A stretch of DNA of 64,000 nt from Pseudomonas putida W15Oct28 (GTDB lineage: Bacteria; Pseudomonadota; Gammaproteobacteria; Pseudomonadales; Pseudomonadaceae): positions 124,001 to 188,000 of the forward strand of contig NZ_JENB01000005.1 in assembly GCF_000708715.2 (NCBI RefSeq), read 5' to 3'. Positions within the stretch are counted from its first letter, which is position 1; each line of letters opens with the position of its first letter. Shown here in pieces: positions 18,078 to 24,183 of the stretch. Made by a program: the position numbers and the translations under genes. Below the pieces are notes generated by a model. It made no database searches and was not told the origin of the DNA. It saw only the letters and a list, made by a program, of their open reading frames with translations.

Positions 18078-18222
18078 TGGCGTCCACGCTTGCAGGGATC
18101 AAGTTAAGTTGGCTGGCCAGGGTGAGGAGCACGTTCAGGCCGTGTGTAGGGTTTGAAATGCCACGCGAGGCCATGAAGGCAAGCAGGCTGGCAGTAGCGT
18201 TTTCGTTGAGTGAAATCCGCAT
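18046..18222 (-). CDS. Small 58-residue protein overlapping the next gene
   Basis: The product begins MRISLNENATASLLAFMASR and has the look of a short DNA-binding or ribbon-helix-helix-like protein, with a beta-prone N-terminus followed by two amphipathic helices. The ATG at 18222 has GGAG eight bases upstream, a strong site. The downstream zinc-finger gene starts inside it at 18077 in another frame, suggesting translational coupling. No function is known to me. Confidence 0.7.
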   Translation of the reverse strand: MRISLNENATASLLAFMASRGISNPTHGLNVLLTLASQLNLIPASVDANGNSREQKAS

Positions 18223-18479
18223 GGTGAAACTCCAAAAAATGAAAAGTTAAAAATGGCGAGGCCGCGTGGCACTAGGGCTACAGCCAGATATTGCGACAAA
18301 TACGTACCTACCTGGCGTGCACCTTTTTACCCTTCTCCAGGCAGCAGGAACCCGATGAAATCAGCGGCCATATCGGCTTGATTGTCTGGGCGGTTATTTG
18401 GGGAGGGACGCTATTATTAGAAGGCGGGTGGCAATTGCCAATCGTATGTTTGCATCAAGTTGATAGCCGGGCTTGATGA

Positions 18480-19166
18480 CTACAGGCCGGTGACATCCAC
18501 TGTCAGCACTGTGGGAGCTGGCGCCAATGGCATCTGGCCGGGGGGCGGGTCGCCAGCACTGCCCCAAGGGCGTGAAGCGATTGCTGTTAGTCCGCCGCCA
18601 CCTGATGTAGGTCCTACCTGTAAGCAATAGGACATCAACACGCCCCAAGGCACGCCAGCCTGTGAAGCCCCCCTCCATTGCTTGGGGTAGACGCCTAGGC
18701 CAACGGCATATGTCCGCCCAGGTACTGGGTAGGATTGCACTTGCAGCCCGGATGTAGGCACGCTGAAGGCGTTAGAGATTTTCATGAAGTTACTATTAGA
18801 GTCGAAGGTCAATTCTCCGCTCTCATTGAATAGCTGCATTCCATAGCTACCAGTTGAGGCTACTGGTGGTGCCTCTCTGAAGCCATATATCTCTATGGTG
18901 CCCTGTGCTGAAGTTCGGAAGGTGTGAGACGTTCCAGACTTCTTGAAAAGGGCGATGCTTCGATCTGTAGAAGAGCCGAAGAACAGGAACTTAACGTCAG
19001 CAGGGATATACATAGTGAACTGATACCAGGTGCCGATGAAGGCTGTATTGCCGTCATTGCTATATGGGCCTGTAAATGTCTGTTTGAACGTTGGTGAGAT
19101 AGTTTTGAAGTCAGAGTCTATTTGCAAGATCCCTTCATCTGTATATACCTTGAGTCCAACCGCCAT
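18480..19166 (-). CDS. Phage tail-like protein with two repeat modules
   Basis: The 228-residue product has two copies of a module GL(K/Q)-(V/L)-(Y/F)...G.L..DS: VGLKVYTDEGILQIDSDF at the N-terminus and YGMQLFNESGELTFDSNS about residue 106. The same module opens the neighbouring 105-residue protein. It is beta-rich with a proline/glycine-rich C-terminus and no signal peptide. Proteins of this look occur in tailed-phage tail modules (possibly the DUF6453 family; I am unsure of the number). Its start overlaps the upstream gene's stop by one base. Confidence 0.75.
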   Translation of the reverse strand: MAVGLKVYTDEGILQIDSDFKTISPTFKQTFTGPYSNDGNTAFIGTWYQFTMYIPADVKFLFFGSSTDRSIALFKKSGTSHTFRTSAQGTIEIYGFREAPPVASTGSYGMQLFNESGELTFDSNSNFMKISNAFSVPTSGLQVQSYPVPGRTYAVGLGVYPKQWRGASQAGVPWGVLMSYCLQVGPTSGGGGLTAIASRPWGSAGDPPPGQMPLAPAPTVLTVDVTGL

Positions 19167-19483
19167 TAGAACACTCCCACGCTGATTTCAACACTGCGTC
19201 TAGGTGCAGGGCCATAAGGGCTTACGGGGATTGCATAGTCTAGGAAAGTCCAGCTAACAGTGTTGCCACTAATCGTTATGTCTGGGTATGCAATGTGCTC
19301 GCTGAAATAGTCAGCATCTGTAGTGATGTAGTGAAAGGGCGTTCCCGAGTCTAATAGCCCTGGAATTACCCGAGAGGAGTTTGCTAGGCCACTTGCAAAT
19401 GTGCTGACGATCTTGCCAATCCTCCGAGTGCCGTCGAGCACTAGGTTCCCGCTAGCATCGAAAATCTGTAATCCTGCTGCCAT
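19166..19483 (-). CDS. Phage tail-like protein, single-module paralogue
   Basis: The 105-residue product begins MAAGLQIFDASGNLVLDGTR, the same module found twice in the 228-residue neighbour, followed by a short beta-rich region. It is translated just upstream of that protein, and the pair looks like a duplication or a split structural protein. It is preceded by a 15-base gap from the 61-residue gene. Confidence 0.75.
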   Translation of the reverse strand: MAAGLQIFDASGNLVLDGTRRIGKIVSTFASGLANSSRVIPGLLDSGTPFHYITTDADYFSEHIAYPDITISGNTVSWTFLDYAIPVSPYGPAPRRSVEISVGVF

Positions 19484-19498
19484 ATATAATCCTTGAGG

Positions 19499-19684
19499 CT
19501 AGAGTTGCTTGGCTTTAGCCTTTTGTTCCTCTGCCCGCATAGAGGTAATGTAACAAGTGACCATCCATTCGATGAACTCTCGAACTGGCATCTTGTGTTT
19601 GCGGGCGTAGTGATTCAGTGTGTGGAAGTCAGCAGCATTGAAGCTGACCCCCAGGGCTTTGGTGTGTTCGTACTCGCTACTCAC
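19499..19684 (-). CDS. Small ribbon-helix-helix-like protein
   Basis: The 61-residue product (SSEYEHTKALGVSFNAADFH...) has a beta-strand-like segment LGVSFNAADF followed by two helices (HTLNHYARKHKMPVREFIEWMVTCY). This resembles the ribbon-helix-helix fold of small regulators. The start is GTG overlapping the upstream stop (GTGA). It could be a regulator or directionality factor for the element; this is inference from fold and location. Confidence 0.65.
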   Translation of the reverse strand: MSSEYEHTKALGVSFNAADFHTLNHYARKHKMPVREFIEWMVTCYITSMRAEEQKAKAKQL

Positions 19685-20217
19685 GCTGCTGCCTCTACCT
19701 TGGCCTTACCCTTGGCAGGCTTGTTGTATTCAGCGATCAAGGCGGCGTGTGCTTTCTGGCGTGCTGCTTCCACTTTATCAGCCAGGGCTTTCGCTGCTGC
19801 CGCCTCTTGCTCCCGAATTTCGCGGGCTAGGGTGATTTCAACTTGGCGGGCAGTCTCTGCAACGTTGCGGGCATAGCGGCTTTCGGCATATGCCTCTGCT
19901 ACTTCTTTTGCCAGTCCAACTAGATCAGCGTCAATCATCTCCTGGGGCTTCTTGAGTTGAATCTTCAGATATAGCGGCTCATGGAAAGCAGCAGCGATAG
20001 CGTACCCTTTATTAGTCCACTCAAGCATATCTTGAAGGGCGTAGGCGAGAGGCTTGTCACTAAACCAATCAACGTGAGCACCTAGCTGAGGCCGGGCTGG
20101 AGACTGAGAGTGGCGGTAATACTGCGCGGTGCGTTGGTCTACTAACTTCTGAAGTTCGTCGGCGTCGTGTGTGAAGAACTCCGCAACGTCGATGCCGTAT
20201 TTATATTTCGCGGTCAT
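19681..20217 (-). CDS. Unknown protein with long C-terminal helical region
   Basis: The 178-residue product has a mixed N-terminal half (KYGIDVAEFFTHDADELQKL...) and a C-terminal half (about residues 95-178) of alanine-, glutamate- and arginine-rich heptad-like sequence that predicts a coiled coil, ending in a lysine/alanine tail. I know no family. It overlaps the 61-residue gene by four bases and follows the next gene upstream after two bases. Confidence 0.7.
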   Translation of the reverse strand: MTAKYKYGIDVAEFFTHDADELQKLVDQRTAQYYRHSQSPARPQLGAHVDWFSDKPLAYALQDMLEWTNKGYAIAAAFHEPLYLKIQLKKPQEMIDADLVGLAKEVAEAYAESRYARNVAETARQVEITLAREIREQEAAAAKALADKVEAARQKAHAALIAEYNKPAKGKAKVEAAA

Positions 20218-20219
20218 AA

Positions 20220-20594
20220 TTACTTCCGTGGTTGGCGAACCGGCTTGAACCCGGCTTTGAATTTAGTTGTGTTGGTCGGGGAGTGCTTATTACTTGCCAC
20301 TGTAGCGTCCTGGGAGGGCTTCTGAGGGGGTTTCTGGGCTGCCCTGATATGTTGGGCTGCCTTTGCTATTTTCGCCTCTTGTAGGCGCTCCCTGTGCTCT
20401 TGTAGGTCACTCAGAGTTACTACTGTGCCAGCAGGGAGAATGTAGTCCTCTAGGGTGTTCAAGTACAGAAGTTCATCCTGAGTCGCTTCAATGTAATCCA
20501 CTGCTGCGGATTGAGTAGTTGGGCGGTCCAGGAAGTAGCTTAGAAGAGCACCGTTGCTTTTATTGGCCTCTAGCCACACGTTGGTATCGGTCAT
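20220..20594 (-). CDS. Unknown 124-residue protein with basic tail
   Basis: The N-terminal part (about 60 residues) is acidic and probably folded; the C-terminal 50 residues are proline/lysine-rich and look disordered and nucleic-acid-binding. No family is recognised. It overlaps the upstream 82-residue gene by four bases. Confidence 0.65.
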   Translation of the reverse strand: MTDTNVWLEANKSNGALLSYFLDRPTTQSAAVDYIEATQDELLYLNTLEDYILPAGTVVTLSDLQEHRERLQEAKIAKAAQHIRAAQKPPQKPSQDATVASNKHSPTNTTKFKAGFKPVRQPRK

Positions 20595-20839
20595 TGTGCG
20601 ATCCCTTCAGGGCGAAGGTGGAGAGCTTTGAACTGACGCTGAATGTTCGTCCACTTACGGAAAAGTTTTAGCTCTGACGCCAGCGGCTTAACATCTGGCC
20701 AGGACTTACGCCAGGCGTCTAGAAACTTCCAGTCTTCGTCATGGTCTAGAAGGTAGTCGAAGGTTTCCAGGTCATAGCGGGCTGAAGTCAGCCCAAGAAC
20801 TTCGCCGGATGAGCGGTCAATTTGATGGTACAGTTTCAT
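20591..20839 (-). CDS. Unknown 82-residue protein
   Basis: A small protein (MKLYHQIDRSSGEVLGLTSA start) with a short beta hairpin followed by Trp-rich helices (WKFLDAWRKSWPDV). Its ATG directly follows the stop of the 67-residue gene (TAA|ATG), so it should be co-translated. No function can be assigned. Confidence 0.65.
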   Translation of the reverse strand: MKLYHQIDRSSGEVLGLTSARYDLETFDYLLDHDEDWKFLDAWRKSWPDVKPLASELKLFRKWTNIQRQFKALHLRPEGIAQ

Positions 20840-21043
20840 TTAAGCAGCCTCTTGGCCTGTTGTCTTCTGAGCTTCTTGAAGTTCATATTCGATTTCAAGT
20901 TCAGCCTGGGTTTTAGTGGCATTGTTCTTTCTCCATGTGGCTACTTGGTGGGCGACACAGCAGAAGCGAGAGAGGCTAGATCTGGAGAAGAAAATGCGAG
21001 AGCAGTATTCGCAGCTATGCCTGCGGAGTGGGCGTTGGGCCAT
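20840..21043 (-). CDS. Small zinc-finger protein, first gene of the leftward run
   Basis: The 67-residue product has C-x2-C-x13-C-x3-H (Cys11, Cys14, Cys28, His32; CEYC...FCCVAH), the same spacing as the finger of the 500-residue protein at the other end of the run. A basic patch (TWRKNNATKT) and an acidic helix follow. It is the first gene after the leader and terminator-like hairpin. Likely DNA- or RNA-binding. Confidence 0.7.
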   Translation of the reverse strand: MAQRPLRRHSCEYCSRIFFSRSSLSRFCCVAHQVATWRKNNATKTQAELEIEYELQEAQKTTGQEAA

Positions 21044-21085
21044 TGAGTTATTACCTTGGTATGTTTGGTTGTTTAGATTGGATAT

Positions 21086-21120
21086 GAAAAAGGCCCGTTC
21101 TCTGGATGAGGCGCGGGCCT
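21086..21120 (-). terminator. Terminator-like hairpin in the leader of the leftward operon
   Basis: On the reverse strand AGGCCCG (21114-21120) pairs with CGGGCCT (21091-21097) and is followed directly by a T-run ending at 21087. It lies 43 bases upstream of the first gene of the run, downstream of the strong promoter at 21414-21441. If it terminates, the operon is controlled by attenuation or antitermination. Confidence 0.7.
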
Positions 21121-21183
21121 GGGTGCTGCGATCACACTTATATAGGAAGTGTAAGCATTACTCGTTGCGAGCAAATTTGAATG

Positions 21184-21288
21184 TTAGTGGCCAGAATCGT
21201 TGCTCCCCTGGCCGGGGAATACCTTGAAGTGAGCGGAGCAGAGGGCGCCCACTAACCAGTACAACTGTCCCAATGAAATTACAGTCAT
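21184..21288 (-). CDS. Possible 34-residue leader ORF
   Basis: The ATG at 21288 opens a 34-codon frame (MTVISLGQLYWLVGALCSAH...) ending at 21184, upstream of the terminator-like hairpin. A short AGG lies close to the start. It may be a leader peptide or a chance frame. Confidence 0.35.
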   Translation of the reverse strand: MTVISLGQLYWLVGALCSAHFKVFPGQGSNDSGH

Positions 21289-21312
21289 TTGCCTGGACTG
21301 ATAACAGGATGC

Positions 21313-21354
21313 AACACGCACAAGCATTGCCTGTAAGTTCTGCCAGTGCGTGTT
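21313..21354. promoter_or_regulatory. 9-bp inverted repeat in the leader
   Basis: AACACGCAC at 21313-21321 pairs perfectly with GTGCGTGTT at 21346-21354, with 24 bases between. It lies about 60 bases downstream of the promoter and could be an RNA hairpin (for example an antitermination signal) or an operator. Confidence 0.5.
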
Positions 21355-21413
21355 AACAACTTAGGAAATAGTGTTACGAGAGCTTGAGACAGAACATCTC
21401 AAAAGAAGCGTCT

Positions 21414-21441
21414 AGTATAGCAGAACCTACGAATTTGTCAA
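21414..21441 (-). promoter_or_regulatory. Strong sigma-70 promoter for the leftward operon
   Basis: On the reverse strand a perfect -35 TTGACA (21436-21441) and a -10 TATACT (21414-21419) are separated by 16 bases. Transcription would start near 21407, leaving about 360 bases of leader before the first gene of the run. Confidence 0.75.
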
Positions 21442-21526
21442 CACAATTCTCTCAAACATGCAAGTACTTTATTAATTATTTTGATGGGCGGTGCTGGAGC
21501 CCTGATTTCGGAGACTCCCGTCGTAC

Positions 21527-21550
21527 TCACATTTGAAATAGTTGCGACCA
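21527..21550. other. attR: right junction of the element
   Basis: Element sequence TCACATTTGAAATAGTTGC runs into the shared GACCA (21546-21550), after which the FKBP gene continues in frame (CAG GGC CTG). The TCACATTT arm is the reverse complement of AAATGTGA at attL. Confidence 0.85.
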
Positions 21551-21701
21551 GGGCCTGATGGGGATGCGCGTTGGCGGCAAACGCAAACTGCAGGTTCCCG
21601 CGCACCTGGGTTATGGCGAGCGCAGTGTGGGGGCGATACCGCCTGGCTCGGATTTGACCTTTGAGATCGAATTGCTGGAAGTGCTGACGCGGGATGATTG
21701 A
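21546..21701 (+). pseudogene. FKBP-type peptidyl-prolyl isomerase, 3' fragment
   Basis: Fifty-one sense codons plus stop encode the C-terminal half of the FKBP domain ([20 protein letters not shown]...[20 protein letters not shown]). Joined at GAC to the 5' piece this gives a 112-residue enzyme of normal length, in frame. Without its promoter and start it is unlikely to be expressed while the element is inserted. Confidence 0.9.
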
Positions 21702-21799
21702 GGAAAAGGACTACACGCGCTGTCGGCTGGTGTCTGATTGAGATGAGATTCAGAGGCCGCTAAGCTTGCCGACTCAACAAGCGAGAGGGGAGCAGTTCC

Positions 21800-21982
21800 A
21801 TGAAATCGCATTTTTCCTCAAGGGTGGTACGCGAAGCTAACGCTTTGCTAGTGGCATCAGGTGCGCGAATGGAAATTTCTCTACCGCGCGAATTGGCCAG
21901 TGTGATCACTAATCCGCGAAAGACCCGTTCGGAACTGAAGGCAGCATTTACGGCCGCGTATTTCCGCCTGCGCAAGGGGTGA
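21800..21982 (+). CDS. Unknown 60-residue basic protein
   Basis: A small arginine-rich helical protein (MKSHFSSRVVREANALLVAS start) with GGGGAG ahead of the ATG. It lies eight bases upstream of the next gene and is probably co-transcribed with it. I know no family. It is outside attR but may be accessory, since it lies between the interrupted FKBP gene and core genes. Confidence 0.6.
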   Translation: MKSHFSSRVVREANALLVASGARMEISLPRELASVITNPRKTRSELKAAFTAAYFRLRKG

Positions 21983-21989
21983 GAGCCTT

Positions 21990-22496
21990 ATGGCCGACGG
22001 CTGTTACAACCACATTTACTCCGTGCTTGTGGAAAATGAGCAAGATACTCTCGGTATCATTGCCTATTCGTTGTACAAGCGGCAAAAAATCGAGTTCATC
22101 CAGGCTTTCAAGACAAAGCATGATCGGGAGCCTAAAGATGAAGACTTGGCTCCTTTCCACGATGTCAGCAACAGTGCCACGCAGATCGAGAGTTATCGAA
22201 ATCAGGCCAGTCAGCTTGCTCAGGGCTTTCTTGACGCCTCGATCGCGGCGCAGGCCGTTGAGCTTGAACAGTACTACTCAGATAAGGCAAGCAGTGAAAT
22301 CAGGCAAGCCAAACCTGGGTTCTGGCTGGGTGTGGCACAAAGTATCGTGGGCTCAGTCCTATTTGTATTCTTGCTAGGTTTTCTGGTGTTTTTCACCTGG
22401 AGTTTGAATCAAGGCCCGAAACAGGTCATCGAACAGGTGTTTGATGTCACCATTCTCGACTCGGTCTCTGCGAGCGAAGCTGCGGGGGCGCTGTGA
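21990..22496 (+). CDS. Unknown membrane-anchored protein
   Basis: The 168-residue product has a soluble helical N-terminal region (YNHIYSVLVENEQDTLGIIA...YSLYKRQKIEFI), then a single strong transmembrane helix about residues 110-135 (SVLFVFLLGFLVFFTW) and a short tail. There is no signal peptide, so the N-terminus is probably cytoplasmic. Domain layout recalls small membrane-tethered proteins in Pseudomonas accessory loci, function unknown. Confidence 0.65.
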   Translation: MADGCYNHIYSVLVENEQDTLGIIAYSLYKRQKIEFIQAFKTKHDREPKDEDLAPFHDVSNSATQIESYRNQASQLAQGFLDASIAAQAVELEQYYSDKASSEIRQAKPGFWLGVAQSIVGSVLFVFLLGFLVFFTWSLNQGPKQVIEQVFDVTILDSVSASEAAGAL

Positions 22497-22728
22497 CGGC
22501 CACTCCCGGAGTGATTAGCTGAGACCGGACATAATTTAGCAACACCCATCCCCTAACCTAGGCCTTGCCTAGGGAACGGCATCCACCTCCAGGGAGGAAC
22601 CAAACGGGTTCAGGGCACTCTGACCCTCACTCGTTGCCAAGGATGGCATTCACTACAAGGGCGCCCTGCAGCTGGCAGGGCGATGTGGCGGGTCAACCCG
22701 ATTTTCTCTGCCACACGAGCCTGCCTTG

Positions 22729-23391
22729 ATGAAGTTGCCAACATTCTTCCGCCGTCGTCGCCATTTGCTGCTGAGCCTGGTACTCACGGCCGTCGCCGTA
22801 CCGTTGGCGCTGGAGGCTGTCGAAAGCCGGGCTGAACCGGTGGATGGCACCCAGACCCTGGTGTTCCTGCGCCATGCCGAGAAGCCGGGTGAGGGGCTGG
22901 GCCAGTTGAACTGCCAGGGCCTCAACCGTGCACTGGACCTGGCAACCTTGCTGCCGGAGCGCTTCGGCAATGCCGACTACGTGTTTGCCGCCAACCCTTC
23001 GCGGCATGTCGAAGAAGGCAGCAAGGACGAAAGCTACAGCTACATCCGCCCGCTGATGACCATCACCCCCAGCGCCATCCGCCTCGGCTTGCCGGTGAAC
23101 ATCGACTACGGCGCCAACGACACCGAAGATCTGGCCGATGAGCTGCTGAGCGACAAATACCGCAATGCGACCATCTACACCGCCTGGTCCCACGGCTACC
23201 TGCCTGAATTGATCAACACTGTGGCCGGCAAGGCCCTGGGTGAAGAACGGGTGATCACCGAGGACTGGAGCGGCGACGACTTCGACACCCTCTATGTACT
23301 GACCCTGACCTGGCACGACGGCAAGGCCAGCCTGCTCAGCCGCAACGTGCGACAGGGCCTGAATGGCGGTACACATAGCTGCCCGACCTGA
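22729..23391 (+). CDS. Histidine phosphatase family protein, exported
   Basis: The protein (220 residues from the ATG at 22729) starts with a basic segment and hydrophobic helix (RRRRHLLLSLVLTAVAVPLA), a signal peptide or anchor. The histidine-phosphatase motif LRHAEKP follows, and a second histidine site WSHGYLPEL. The usual RHGE reads RHAE here, as in several bacterial periplasmic members. Substrate unknown. It converges on the racemase-like gene with a hairpin between. Confidence 0.85.
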   Translation: MKLPTFFRRRRHLLLSLVLTAVAVPLALEAVESRAEPVDGTQTLVFLRHAEKPGEGLGQLNCQGLNRALDLATLLPERFGNADYVFAANPSRHVEEGSKDESYSYIRPLMTITPSAIRLGLPVNIDYGANDTEDLADELLSDKYRNATIYTAWSHGYLPELINTVAGKALGEERVITEDWSGDDFDTLYVLTLTWHDGKASLLSRNVRQGLNGGTHSCPT

Positions 23392-23399
23392 TCTGCGGG

Positions 23400-23428
23400 G
23401 CCTGTTCCGGCAATGCACCGGAACAGGC
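23400..23428. terminator. Intergenic stem-loop between convergent genes
   Basis: GCCTGTTCCGG pairs perfectly with CCGGAACAGGC around CAATGCA. It lies 8 bases past the phosphatase stop and 10 before the racemase stop. No clear T-run on either side, so it may work as a bidirectional stability hairpin. Confidence 0.6.
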
Positions 23429-23438
23429 AAATAAAAGG

Positions 23439-24167
23439 TTAACGCCCGTACCGCACCGGCCAGCCCACCACCTTTTTCACCCGCGGCGTGGCATAGGTGC
23501 GCACCTTGGAGGTGCTCAAGCCCATGCGTACCAGTGATTCGGCAATGGTCACCGCTGCGCTCACACCGTCCACCACCGGCACGCCGGTGCGCTGGCGGAT
23601 CTGCTCGTCCAGCCCGGCCATGCCACCGCAACCCAGGCAGATCACTTCGGCCTTGTCGTCACGCACGGCGCGTTCCGCCTGCTCGACAATCGCCTCAACA
23701 GCCCGTTGCGGATCAGCTTCCAGCTCCAGCACCGCCAGCCCGCTGGCCCGCACCGACGCACAGCGGTCATATAGGCCAGAAAGCTTCAGACGGTCTTCGA
23801 TCAGTGGCACGGTGCGGTCCAGCGTGGTGACCACCGAATAGGCATGGCCCAGGTACATCGCGGTGCTGGCGGCTGCATCGGTAATGTCCACCACCGGCAC
23901 GTTCAGCAATTCCTGCAGGCCTTCGCGGCCGTGTTCGCCGTATCCGGCCTGGATGACGGCGTCGTAGGGGCCCTCGTAGGCCAGCACCCGGTCCATTACG
24001 GCGATGGCAGCCAGATAGCTTTCGAAGTTGCCTTCTACCGACTCGGCGCCAAACCAAGGGGTAAGGCCGATGATTTCGGTACCGGGCGCTGCTACGGCTC
24101 GGGCTTGCTGGGCAATGGCTTCGGTGATGGCTTCGGTGGTGTTGACGTTGGCGATCAGAATACGCAT
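23439..24167 (-). CDS. Aspartate/glutamate/hydantoin racemase-family protein
   Basis: Members racemise amino acids or hydantoins without cofactor through two cysteines. The 242-residue product starts MRILIANVNTTEAITEAIAQ and has the second-cysteine region VICLGCGGMAGL and the closing PVVDGVSAAV. The first cysteine position reads QAGYGEHGRE, so a Cys is not obvious there and activity may differ. I use the ATG at 24167, with GGAGG upstream. It directly follows the NCS1 permease gene (16 bases), which supports hydantoin or allantoin metabolism. Confidence 0.85.
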   Translation of the reverse strand: MRILIANVNTTEAITEAIAQQARAVAAPGTEIIGLTPWFGAESVEGNFESYLAAIAVMDRVLAYEGPYDAVIQAGYGEHGREGLQELLNVPVVDITDAAASTAMYLGHAYSVVTTLDRTVPLIEDRLKLSGLYDRCASVRASGLAVLELEADPQRAVEAIVEQAERAVRDDKAEVICLGCGGMAGLDEQIRQRTGVPVVDGVSAAVTIAESLVRMGLSTSKVRTYATPRVKKVVGWPVRYGR

Positions 24168-24183
24168 GGGCAGTCCTCCCTGA

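Larger units (their letters stand above)
11894..21550. mobile_element. 9.65-kb serine-recombinase element inserted in an FKBP gene
   Basis: The insertion is bounded by the 5-bp identity GACCA at 11894-11898 and 21546-21550. Removing 9,652 bp restores a 112-codon FKBP gene. Contents from the left: large serine recombinase, unknown 441-residue protein, small helical protein, resolvase-type recombinase with a TGTATTCA repeat cluster, a zinc-finger protein with an HNH-like patch and a 58-residue protein. Then comes a leftward run of seven overlapping small genes, two of which are tail-protein-like. The interior is visibly AT-richer than its surroundings and contains no REP elements, consistent with recent acquisition. 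I see no capsid, terminase, primase, relaxase or repressor that I can recognise. Confidence 0.92.

Noticed and set aside
18291..18476. 61-codon forward frame in the element gap 18223-18479
   Set aside because: No ribosome binding site, opposite to all neighbouring genes and no plausible fold; I see no gene in this gap.
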